A stretch of 64,000 nt of DNA from Flammula alnicola (taxonomy: Eukaryota > Basidiomycota > Agaricomycetes > Agaricales > Strophariaceae): contig JADNRV010000052.1 in NCBI GenBank assembly GCA_015499995.1, positions 248,001 to 312,000 of the forward strand, given 5' to 3'. The notes beneath the pieces were generated by a model, which was given only the letters and a program-made list of their open reading frames with translations, was not told where the DNA came from and ran no database searches. Both the position numbers and the translations under genes were made by a program. Of the stretch, positions 36,241-46,731 are shown piece by piece (within the stretch, counting starts at the first letter, position 1; each line of letters opens with the position of its first letter).

Positions 36241-37492
36241 CCGGGACTGCAGGTTAATTGTTTCGGATCAAAGTCGTTGACAAGGATCGGGAGCAACGGG
36301 ATGGTTCAAGGCATACTGTAGCCGACATCGCGACGAACATCCTGCTGCACGCATGTAAGTTTACCCCTCCCATAGTGCGCTTTGAGCGCGCTTGCCGACC
36401 AGGCTGCAGCTGGAAAGGTGATACATGGCATGCTAACAAACCGACCTTGGTTACTTGATGCACGCGCCTGCATTTCGAATCGACACCGTTTGTTCGCCCA
36501 GGGGCAGAGAAGGTGTCGAGAAAGAGCGAAGTGGGGAAGTGGGGGGTGTCAGCCACACACAAGGTTCGTCATCCACTGCCGGTAGCGATCTCAGCAGAGA
36601 GGCGGGTACGTGCTTGTCCATCTGGCTGCCCTACGATGCTCATTGATCCTCTGCACCTCTTCCAGTTCTCCGGTTGTGTTCGTCAGCCCAGAACGGCCTC
36701 GTTGCCACCATCCATACCGAGACACGAGCGAAGCGCAACGATAGCAAGGCCGCGGTTTCTGGAGGTGTTCGGCGCAGTTGGCGTAAGCGAGAGGGAGGAA
36801 TGGATGGACCGCGAATGAGCCGATGCTCGAGGCAATCCTATACGAACATGTAAATACTAAATAAAGTCAGGCCGAGGTAAATAACACGTTAATGACCTAC
36901 GACACCTAAAGGAAACTGTCGATACTCAACTTGCCTGGTTTTCCGACTATCTTTGCTGGTTCCGAACGTTCCTCAATAGCCCCGACACCAGGTCCAGCTG
37001 TGTCCAAGTCCACCTTCATAATGAGGGATGTGAGCTTGCGAGCTTTGCATAGTTTTTATCTGCCCGGCAAGCTCCGGGCAGACAACCTTGTGATGAAAGT
37101 CGACGAAGTGTCAGGAATTATGGCGTCAAATATGCCCTCCAAGCTCTAAAGATTGAGTCACAGACAGGTTATAATGCATCATTCAAACCTTCTGTCTTTT
37201 TAGAATTATTTTTTTGCAATGAAAGGCTCACAGTTCGCACATTAGGTACGCGATATTTTCCCGCGCATCTGAGACTCACTCCTGCTATTGATGGGAGAAC
37301 ATGTGGAGGAGGTTATGACTGCCCTGATCTTGACTTAATGCACAAAATGGTCACAACATAGTTAGGGTGTGGTAGGTAAAACAACAAGTAACGACAGTGT
37401 TAAGTAAAGATTGTGACAGGTAAAGAGCGACGAACGACGGCAGAATCATATTATAGATAAATATCAAAGAATATAGGTAGTGAGTGCCACGC
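36094..37492. other. Promoter of G-A plus 1 kb without assignable gene
   Basis: The first 150 bases hold the G-A promoter (TTTATAT near 36134; CCCATGGGAG near 36189), shared with G-B and G-C. The rest has open frames on the plus strand (for example 36382-36585 and 36513-36818) without recognisable domains, and I make no call. Confidence 0.4.
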
Positions 37493-39240
37493 TTAGCAAG
37501 AAGTCGCAGCTTTGACAGTAGATCTATATACCACGTCAGTTACAGATAAACACTCTCGAGAAAGGCGAAGGCCTACGAGTACTGCAGATAATCTGCCAAA
37601 TTCTGGTATGGGATTTCACGCGTGCCGCAGAATCTGCAAGCGAACATGAGGAAAAAAGAAAATATGGTCTGTGCAAACAAGAACATACCCGGTCCAAGCG
37701 GAGATGGTGTCCCAGAAGTCGGTGACATAAGACACGTCGGTCGGATAAGGACCCGAGCTACCCGAAGGGCAAGGTGTTTCTGCTCCAGGAGGGCCTCCGC
37801 AGGATCGAACGGTGTTCGTGAGAGCGCCATAATATGCGTCAATGATATTCTGCTGGGACACGACAGAATTACCTCCGGAAAAGGCGTTGAATACCTATGA
37901 GGAGGATCGAGCCGTCAGTTAATGGATGTCGACCTGCGAAGGATAAGAAAAGAAAACGCTTTACACTTTGCGCCAAGCGAGGCTGGTTGACCGATAGCAG
38001 CGGCGGACTGGTCGACAGGTAGTCGTCCTTGGTGAGCTGCTCGATGAGCACATCCACCGTCGACTCGCTGTAGCAGAACGCCGCCAACACGCAGTAGTTG
38101 TTGTTGAAAACGTTCGTGGCCTTCGCTGAGCCGATGGAGCACTGGTCAACCATCTCGGCACAGCTTCCGTTCTACAGTAGTAATTGTGATTTCAGCTTCA
38201 GTCTATGCGGATGATGAGGCAAACATTGACCAACTCACGTCAGTAGACCTTTGAGGCACGCATGGTGGGGCTGCTGCATTTGTAGCTGCGTCGCATGACT
38301 GGACAGCTCCACAAACACCCAGGTTATTCGAATATTCGATCCAGTCCTTGTACAAATCAATCAATTGGCGTCCAAAGATGAGGGCAAAGGAGACATACAG
38401 CAAAGTTGCTGTAGGGGATACTCGAAGTTGCACAGAAGCCAGTCCAGGCGACGACGTTTTGCCACCACGCAATGACGGCGTCTGCAGAGCTTGGATACTC
38501 GGGTGTGGAAACATGAACGGACTGGTTGTAGGTAGCGATAGTCGCGTTAATTGAAGCTATGGTCCCATAGTAGAAGTCGACTGCAAAATCGAGGTTAGTT
38601 CGTCATCGATATGCACACAGATCGCTACTCACTGAACTGCTGCTGAGTAATAACATCAGAGCCATTGGAAACAGCATTGAATGCCTGCATAACAATTTGG
38701 ATCAGCGCAGTTCAACCTCCGCCTTCATTAGGAATTGGGGCGTACATCGCGAGAGAGACGAGGCTGGTTCGGCGGGAAGTCGGTGATGAAATACTTCGGT
38801 GTTTCGCAAACAACGAGCGCTATGCAAGCAGGATGAGTGTCGAGAGCATTAGTAGCATCTGATGCAGAGATGGTGCTCGGGGAGCACACATCTCTTTGTT
38901 TAAACAATGAGTACACACAGATGTCAAAAATTTGTAATAGACAAACCGGATGGAAAGACAACTGCGACTGTCTTGTGCCGGGTCAACGGTGGCGCGCACC
39001 GCGAGATCAGTGTTACCCACCAAGGGCAACGTCAAAGCAGCGGTAAGAGAGGCAGCAGCAGCTCCAAACACAAGCCTGAGGGACAAGAACATGATTGATG
39101 TTGGAAGATGTTCTTAACTTCAGGCTGGCGCGTCTTTATATCGATATCCTGGCCAGTTCCGCGGCACAAAATGGCCGTTTTACTCCCATGGGAGATGTAT
39201 ACCATGCACATGACAATATATATGTAGTGCCGTTCGGGAC
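37322..39240 (-). repeat. Tandem duplication unit 2 of secreted-protein gene
   Basis: Direct repeat of about 34285-36240. The core promoter (39120-39215) keeps the same TTTATAT and CCCATGGGAG boxes. Confidence 0.7.
37493..39092 (-). CDS. Secreted Cys-containing protein, copy G-B
   Basis: Second tandem copy, ATG 39092 to TAA 37493-37495. The signal peptide is MFLSLRLVFGAAAASLTAAL. The exon pattern, cysteine pattern and conserved blocks are as in G-A, with some replacements (DWIEYSNNLGVCGAVQSC; TPEYPSSADAVIAWWQNVVAWTGFC; EMVDQCSIGSAKATNVFNNNYC). All splice sites used in G-A are present here and the frame stays open to the same STVKAATSC end. Exon 1/2 junction ambiguous as in G-A. Confidence 0.78.
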
Positions 39241-39452
39241 TGCAGGATTTCGGATCAAAGTCGTTGACAAGGAATCCAACGGATGGTTCTGGTGATGCGC
39301 CTGATGTGTTCGCGTGTTGCTTATGTCATCCAAAATGATCGCAAGAGCAACGGACTCGAGGACAGCGTGTATCACAGGGAAAGTAATGAATTGGACATTG
39401 ATATATTTCATACATTGCTACAAAACGAGAACAAGAGATTTCGGGAGCCCGT

Positions 39453-41195
39453 CTAGCCTACAATGGGAAGGACAACAGCTTCAGACGGCTCTGCAGAGTG
39501 ATCGACTCCTTTGAGGAACAGGTTCTCATCATGAGCACCGACAAAGGTCGTTGCCGAGCCGTTATCGCTGAGAATGTCCGACTCCACTGTCACGGTTATG
39601 CTTTCAGACTGCACACCAGAGTCGCACGGGAGAGTCGGGAAGTCCGCAAGTTGTACCTGAGATCCATCGTCACAATCAGGAGTGGGAGGTTCAAGCCCTG
39701 GAATGACAGTGTCGACCCAGTTATTCAGCCGCTGGAAGAACGACGAATCCGACTCCTCGGCATCGTATTCTTCATCGTCCTCAACATCATCGCACTTTTC
39801 GATACCTGGAGTTGAATTGAGGGTGTGATCAAGCCCATCGTCCGCTAAGCGACCACCAGCAGAGCCGCCAGGACCACTGCCTCCAGAAGCCGTGCTCCCT
39901 TGACGCCTGGCGAGCGTAGTCGCCCTAAACGGATACCTGCCGGAAGGACCCCCAGGACCCCCAGAAGAACCACCAGGACCTCCACCGTTTGGATCAGCGT
40001 CCTTATCAAGCCCATCCGGGCTAACATCGTTGGAAGAAATAGTTGGATCTACTTTGATCCACCGAAGGTAATTGTCATAGGAAGCGAATAGTGCCGTCCA
40101 AAGAAACGTATGGGTTTGAAAGAGCGGTTCTGAATTGTCTGGAAAAGGAGGCCCAAAATTTTCTTGTTCAAGTTGCTCGATATCAACCCCAGAAGCCCTC
40201 AGTTTCTTTCCAAGATCATACACGGCATAGTGCGGGTAGATGTGGGACTTGAGGATAGGCAGTGTGTCATATGGAAAGTAGTGCAAAGTATCAGGCGTCT
40301 CTGCGGAAGGAAGCTCGGTCCAAGTGGTTTCGTTACGTCGAATAAGCGTAGACGTAAGACCTTTTCTAGCCACGGGAAGCGGGAGAAGAATATACTCAAA
40401 GGTTTGGCCTTTTTTGTAAAGCCTCTGCAAGAAAAGAGTTCCACAATCAACTTAATAAAAGAAGGGAATAAGGAGACATACAGTTATTGGGTGCTTGTAA
40501 TTAAGAAACCTATAAAGGAGGTGGGTACTGAGAGGAACAAGGGCCCAGGAACCTTTGTCGAATGACGCATGTAGCTCCGGTGTAACTAATAGCATAATAA
40601 TAAATAACCGAACAAACGATAATATCAAGGAACATACGTGTGATCATGTTATATCTCGAATGAATATTAAGAGTCTGGGAGGGAAGATTCCATGCACGCT
40701 CAAGTGCCGTGAGCTGGAAAATCAATAAGAATCAGCAAGCAACGTCAGATAGACGGAAAAGGTACGAACAATTTCTGGCTGGAGAGATCGTGGGAGGATG
40801 TGGCATGTTTGAAGGCAGTCTGCCTCTGCATATCGGAGAGAAACAAGGCAACAGCGGCTTACGCCGGGTGGCATTGTATAGGGTGCCGCGCTTTTAGCTG
40901 CCTCAATGGCCAAGTTCCTCGAGTCGGTGGGCGTTTGGGACGCGGTTTTCGCCCTCTTCTTGGGAGTGTCGAAGACTGCGCTACGTCCGCCTCTCGATTT
41001 CGCTACCTTTCGCGCCGGTTTCTGGTCATCGTCCGCTGGGTCATAGGCGGCTTCTGGTTGGTCGATACAGCTAGCACAAGTGCATTTGGGACAAGAGCTG
41101 GAGGAAAGGTATTGGCAATGGGAGCATTTACAAACGGCGCAGTAAGCGTCGTCGAAATATGGAGCTCTTTCTTGAGGAGATCCAGGACGAGACAT
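39453..41195 (-). CDS. HNH-type (HNH_2-like) protein H1
   Basis: Four exons (41195-40770, 40713-40638, 40585-40482, 40424-39453) give about 525 aa. The N-terminus has a cysteine cluster (CAVCKCSHC and CPKCTCASC) that could bind zinc. The central part carries an HNH_2-like pattern: CLVS, then CLQTCHILPRSL (first His), LERAWNLP with TLNIHSRYN, and TPELHASFDKGSWALVP (second His). Next comes a module shared with its paralogues (FEYILLPLPVARKG; LIRRNETTW; LHYFPYDTLPILKSHI). The C-terminal third is Gly/Pro- and Asp/Glu-rich with WVDTVIPGLEPPTPD. Such HNH-like proteins are numerous in agaricomycetes; whether they cut DNA is unproven. Intron 1 uses a GTTCGT donor, also used by the paralogue H2. Confidence 0.82.
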
Positions 41196-41454
41196 GGATG
41201 GCGGGATGATGAGTGGCAAGGTACAAGACGGCAATTTATACTCTGCTGCCCATACCAAATTGGAACAAACAAGTCGCACGAGATTATTGTTGAACGTGCC
41301 ACTCAAAGTGCCACCCACAACTTGATTTCCCTGATAATCATCCTTCCCGTTGTTCTTACGAATCCGAATTTACTTGAAGTAAATCAGTCCGAGACTATCA
41401 ATTATATAGATAAAAACAATTATTCAACTATCCTTATTGGAAAGAGCATCCTAC

Positions 41455-43054
41455 TTATCTATCACTAGAACAAAACGGCGTATCAAAAGGAATACCCCTG
41501 CCTTCCCCTTCACTGAGATATCCACTCCCGGTTTCAGGTATAACGTCCTTTTCGCGTACGGGTGAAGAAGATCCAGGGGAAGTAGGCGGCTCGAGACCAG
41601 GGACAGTATTCTCCACCCATTGATTGATCCTATCATAAAAGCAAGAGTCCGTCTCGGAATTGGGGTATTCGTCGTCGCCCTCTAAATCGTTATATTGGCC
41701 TTCTCCCGGGCCCGAAGGGGCCAAAGTATTCGAGTCCTCGGGGTATATTTCGTCGTCGATTTTGCCGTGATCGCCGCCAACTTCTGATTTATTGCCACTT
41801 GTTACAGAGGCTGTACTTACGCTAGCGTCATCCTTCGAGCAATCGAAAAACGAAACAGGGGGGCGTTCAGAGACCCATCTCTGGTAAAGAAGAGAAGACA
41901 GTAAAATGCCCGAGTCTAGACCCGGATGCGCGTGAAAGAGGGCTTGATATTGTTCGACAGGAAAGGAGGTGACCAGATCGTCCATGCTGTCGACTTTGAT
42001 TTTGAAATCCTCCAGTTTGTTCCCAAGATCATAGATGACAAAGTGTGGGCGAATATGAGAGGTCAAAACAGGCAGCGTAGCGTAGGGGAAATAATGCAGA
42101 GCGTCAGGATTTTTGAGGGAAGGTGGGTACATCCAGGTGCGCTCGTTACGTCGAATAAGGGCAGACTTTAGGCCTACATCAATAGGAAGAGGAAGCAAGG
42201 CATAGCGAAAGCTTTTGGCCTTGTCGTAGAGTTTCTGAGAATGGAAATACGGTCAACGGCATCCGTGCTAACATAGGAAAATCGACCTACAATCATTCGG
42301 CGTTTATCACGCTTGAGCTCCCGCCATTTGCCGTCTGGAGTGAAGGTAGACAGAAGGCTCATAAGATGATCGCAGTCGAGTGGAACAAGTGCCCAAGAGC
42401 CAAGATCAAAAGATTTGCGCAGTTGTCTTGTTACTGGGATACATGTCAATGGCTTACAGGAAAAGAGATTGGACAACGTACACGACATTAGATTGTATCT
42501 TGAATTGAGATATAACGTTCCATAATGAAGCCCCCATGCGAACTCGAGTTTTTCTAACTAGAAGATGCAAATGAGTGAACACAGCAGAGTGCAAGAGATT
42601 TGGCTTTACGAACATGATCTTCGGAAATGGTCGTTGGAACAACGCGGCAGGTCTCGACGCAATCTGCCTCCGCGAACCTTAGAGATACCAGACAAAATTG
42701 CAGAAGGCCAGGTGGCACCCTAAAAGTTATTGCGCGTATGGCTGCTTCGTCGGCGCGTCTTCGTATCTCTGCGATGCCGGGTAGGCAAGTCGATTTCAGC
42801 TTCTTGATAAGGTGTTCATCAGAGATGGGCCGCCCCGAGCTTTTACTGTGCTTGCGTTTGACCCCATATTCTTGATCCACCTGCATCGCGTCGTCGCTAA
42901 CTGTCTTGATCGCGTTCTTGTCCCCGTTCTTGTCATCGTTGTGGCATTTACAGTTAGGACAGGGTGAGTTCACTAGCTTGTTTTCTGTACAGTGGTGCCG
43001 AGAGTGCAAAGGAATATGAGGGACTCTTTGTAGAGGAGAACGGCCTCGAGGCAT
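41455..43054 (-). CDS. HNH-type protein H2, paralogue lacking both conserved His
   Basis: Four exons (43054-42614, 42557-42482, 42433-42291, 42234-41455), same phases as H1, about 479 aa. Colinear with H1: a Cys-containing N-terminus (CPNCKCH), CLVSLRFAEADCVETC, LEKLEFAWGLHYGTLYLNSRYN, then SFDLGSWALVPL, FRYALLPLPID, LIRRNERTW, LHYFPYATLPVLTSHI and an acidic tail with NTVPGLEPPTSP. Where H1 has TCHILPRSL and ELHASFDKG, H2 has TCRVVPTTI and QLRKSFDLG, so both histidines of the HNH-like core are replaced by Arg. The reading frame is otherwise open and the exon lengths conserved, so this looks like an expressed but catalytically changed paralogue. Confidence 0.8.
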
Positions 43055-43246
43055 TGTGATGGGTGTTGAGAGAAAAGTTGCGGCAACGCGACGAGAAAAC
43101 TCGTGCTGCTTCATTTAAGACTCCGTGAACTCCGATACATCGGTCGGCAGAGACCGGCAACGAGCCGAGTCAGCCGAGTCGGAGTCTGTCGGTGCCTTGG
43201 ATGCGGCTGTTTCTTGCAAGTTCTCTTCTTGCCAACCGTATTTTCT

Positions 43247-43372
43247 ATGTCAACTTCTGTCTCAGCTGTGTCCGGGTCTCGTCGTTCTAGTTCTAACATG
43301 CAGGAGGCAAAATCTAGCGCGAAATCTTCTAAAAGACGGAAAGGGTGTCTGAACGAAGCGGAAGATTCGAAG
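43247..43372 (+). CDS. Short conserved ORF/first exon upstream of arrestin gene
   Basis: ATG 43247 opens a frame of 42 codons ending at AAG followed by GTATGC, a splice donor. A diverged copy exists at 51738-51634 (minus) in the same position relative to the second arrestin copy, with the shared core NMQEAKSSAKSSKRRKGCLNEAEDSK (DMQEAKSRATSSKRREGCLNEAEDSK there). Conservation of frame, of the basic SKRRK patch and of the donor suggests a real exon. A possible continuation starts after the acceptor near 43448 and reads to about 43619, but it is not shared by the other copy. Function unknown. Confidence 0.45.
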
Positions 43373-43540
43373 GTATGCAATCTTCAGACTGTATCCCCCT
43401 TCATGTCAGTATCTGACACAAAAGACGGCCTGTCGTTTCCTTATATCAGGCAGTCCTGAGATACATTCTGTATGGATGTACTGCTGAGAATTATAGGATT
43501 GTCTTAGCGCCTCGAACGACCTCACGTACTAATGATACCT

Positions 43541-43604
43541 GTCTCATGCACCCCGCGCTTCGCGTTAAATTGGCTTCACGGACAACCCACCTTTTGGTGT
43601 TAAT
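43541..43604. repeat. Short dispersed element, copy 1
   Basis: About 60 bases (ATGCACCCCGCGCTTCGCG ... ACAACCCACCTTTTGGTG) recur at about 51402-51460. Both copies are on the plus strand although the surrounding arrestin blocks are inverted relative to each other. Confidence 0.55.
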
Positions 43605-43911
43605 GCCGCATGGTATTTGAAGGCAGATTTATATTCGTCAGCCGCTTTTTGATACATCCTTTGATCAAAATCAGGAATGAACGAACAATTGGAAAGCGGC
43701 TCTTGGCACTTTTCTGAATTTCTTTGTCTTGCGGATTACTAAGCACAGCCTTCAGGAGGTGTAGAAGACAATAGGGCAGAATATACGTGCATCCCCCCGC
43801 ATGCAAAGCAAAAGAGGATATAACGGCAACCGCCTCACGCACAGAACCCCACATCAAGAGATATTTCAAGTTTTCTAAGTCATTCGCCGTCGTACTTGTT
43901 CTAAACTCCGT

Positions 43912-46054
43912 ATGTCGACCTTCACCAACGCCGAAGCATCATCTTCTGGTGCCCAGTTGCCACGAGGGTTTTATCAGAGGTTCTCTACTGCCTCATTCGC
44001 GAGCATCAATACTATTCTCCCGCAATACTCAGAACAGACCCCTGACTTTGTGGAGAACAGCTCCCTTGCCGCAGAATCTGATGTCACTCTCGTACACTCC
44101 CTCGAGCCGTTTAATTCGCCAAATGCGCCTCCCCGGTACTCGGCAGCTCTTTCATCCCCTGAATCACTACCAAGTTTACCAACTGCGGTTCGTGCTAATG
44201 TGGAGAGCATTCCGCATATCGAACATTCGTTCCCTATCCGAAATCATAAACCATGGGCAACTCTACGAACGTTCAGTCGAAACTCTACCTCTCCGTTATT
44301 ACAACCAATGCGGCATAATACCAAAGTTCCAAGGTTCCTAGGAGGAGAATCAGTTGGTGGTATCCTCGATCTGAACCTCGAAGGTTCACAAACCATCCAG
44401 CGCATCACATTATCGGTATGTCTCCCCATCGTCGTGTATCTTGACTTCGATACTTATTTCCCGCGACACAGCTTCGAGGAAAGATCCTGACTGGATATAT
44501 GACAGGAGAGGTGTACACATTCCTCGACCACAAAATTGTTCTATGGCACAAATCGATGGCAAACCCAACTGCGTCTTCGGCCGAAGGAAAATCCAAAAAG
44601 CCAGAAGGGAAATTGTCAGGATCATATCAATTTCCGTTTCTCTTTCCTTTCCCAGCTCTAGTCGACCTCGAATCCTCCTCTCCAGTCTTTAATCCAGGGG
44701 GCGATCCATGTCAGCCATTAATCACGACGCCAGCTTCGAAATCTAGCTCTACATATACCAGGAGTCCAAGTCTTGATCAGCGAGGAAAATCTTATTCTTC
44801 CTTGCCTCGATCATTGATAGCGATAAAGGATGAATCGGGGACGACCAACACGGTTTGTGCGACTCCGCAGAGTTTCTTAGAGCAGGAGGTCACTGCTAGT
44901 GTGCAGTATGAGTTAGTTGTACACATTGCGCATGGACGTCTTCGTCCAGATAGCAAGTACATACAGCCTTCTTATCCTTATTCACTTTTGACTGATTGAC
45001 TCTTTATGTTTCCTCTCGTGCTAGGATCAAAGGCAGTGTAGCATACGTACCGAACATTGTTCCGCCGGCAGCTTCTTACAAGCGCCAACGGGCTTACGAA
45101 GCGAATGCTCTCCTTCCTGGACCATTGTTGGATCCTGAAGGATGGTTTGCCCTGCCGAGTTGTGTCATCAAAGGAAAGCTGGGGGGCCTCGGCGGAAGAA
45201 TAATCAAGATAAATTCTACAGTCGGTCAAACCTATCTCTTCTCTCCTCGCAGACGCTGATAATTGTCTTCTCTCAGTTGTACCTCGCGAAACCGGTAAGG
45301 ATGGCCTTGACCAATTTTCACAACAAATCAGGTGCTGATTCTTCGTCTTAGCTCTCATATACTCGTGGCACAGTTATACCATGCTATCTCACCTTTTCTA
45401 GCGAAGATTCTGAAGCGCTAAATATTCTCTGCACCCCTAAAACACCTGTTGTCCGCCTCGTCCGGCGTGTACGGCACTACTGTCCTCATGGCGGAGACAC
45501 GATCACAAGCGAAAAAAATGAAGCGCTACCTACTCCATACACGCAACACTCTTGTGACCCCCACTCAACGGTCGTTCCTTTCGCTGCAGGCAATTCAGGC
45601 AAAGGAAGTGCCCTAAAGAAAGTAGAAAATGAGATGGCCATGGGGGTGTGGTGGGTGCCCCCGAAGGATGTCATCCAAGAGACATACACCCGCCATTTGG
45701 AGGGCGAGATACATTTGGCGGCGGATATGCAGCCCAGCTGCACCTGCTCCGTTTTCTTCGTTGAGGTACGCTCTGTTCCTTTTTTTTGCTTTCCAAGATG
45801 GAAGCCATATCTGTATCTCCCCTTTTTAGTATTTTGTGGAAATGTTGCATCTGGCCTCCTCCATTTTCGAGCCCGAGCAGCCGCCCGACTTGCAAGGTCC
45901 CGCTAGGAAACAAGGTCCCGCTAGGAAACAAGTATTGGTTTCCCATCCCGTTGAAATTGCAACCTTACCTTCAAATGAAGGCCCCGTACCTGTCGCCTTT
46001 ACTGAGCCACCCAAGCCCAGAAGAAGAGCCGTTGTGGAGACCGTAGAAGACTAA
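43912..46054 (+). CDS. Arrestin-fold protein, intact copy A1
   Basis: Six exons (43912-44415, 44472-44956, 45025-45220, 45277-45294, 45352-45765, 45830-46054), about 613 aa. A disordered Ser/Pro-rich N-terminus with LPQYSEQ and APPRYS motifs precedes the beta-sandwich. The two arrestin-like halves are recognisable from GKILTGYMTGEVYTFLDHKIVLW and GSYQFPFLFPFP in the first, and VQYELVVHIAHGR, SVAYVPNIVPP, LYLAKPLSYTRGTVIPCYLTF and the WWVPP region in the second. Arrestin-fold proteins in fungi act as adaptors, often linking ubiquitin ligases to membrane transporters; that role here is inference. Exon 4 is only 18 nt. The tail contains a perfect tandem 18-bp repeat giving GPARKQ twice. Confidence 0.85.
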
Positions 46055-46731
46055 GAGGATACTTGAAGTCCATTTGCGGTATCCTATATCCCCTTTTTTG
46101 TCAGTTCCGTCTATGTATATTTATCCCTTTCGTCCGATGTTTCTGTGGCATACGTACTCTAGGACTCTTGCGTTTATTGCGTTTGATTAATACTTCGAAC
46201 CGTTCTTGATACGACAGAAAATAAGTAGGGGTGTGCACCGGCAATTGCCGGCATACAGCCTAGGGAGGGGGGTCCCGTAGTGGCTTATCCAAATAAAAAT
46301 TTGAAGTAAATTTTTGGCAGAATAACACATCTAGAGGGTTCCTGCAAAGTATTATACACTGTTTCCATGAATTTACGGCCCACATGAGCTGCCTGTGGCT
46401 CAACAGCAAGAATGTGTCCAGATTTGGATACATTATGTCAGCAGTCAGATCGGGCCGAACACGGTTAGGTAGCAGATCGGTCTTAGTTAGGAAGGTCTGA
46501 TCAGGCACGTGACAATTTATTTCCTTGTTTGGAATGGCTAAGGGGGAGGGTTAACAAACCCTTATCCAAATAAAAGTACCTCGTATATCTGAAAAAAAAA
46601 TTGCATACCCCTTGATGCATTGCCCCATGTGAAGAAATGGTTCCACGTGACTGCCTCGCGCTTCGACCGGCCCTAAACTTCTCTTGCTCTGATACGCTTT
46701 CCATTTGTTTTCCATTTATTCACCAATACTG
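46055..46731. other. Intergenic between arrestin and BRCT genes
   Basis: No gene. Contains a GCCGGCAATTGCCGGC-like inverted repeat near 46240 and two copies of a CTTATCCAAATAAAA motif (about 46285 and 46560), which may be parts of a small repeat. Confidence 0.4.

Larger units (their letters stand above)
43100..46200 (+). repeat. Inverted duplication, left arm (short ORF + arrestin)
   Basis: Homologous in opposite orientation to about 50300-51900. Identity is high over the arrestin N-terminal half and the short ORF. The right arm lacks most of the second arrestin half. Confidence 0.65.

Noticed and set aside
45899..45934. Perfect tandem 18-bp repeat in arrestin A1
   Set aside because: Simple in-frame duplication in a disordered tail (GPARKQ twice); not functionally telling by itself.
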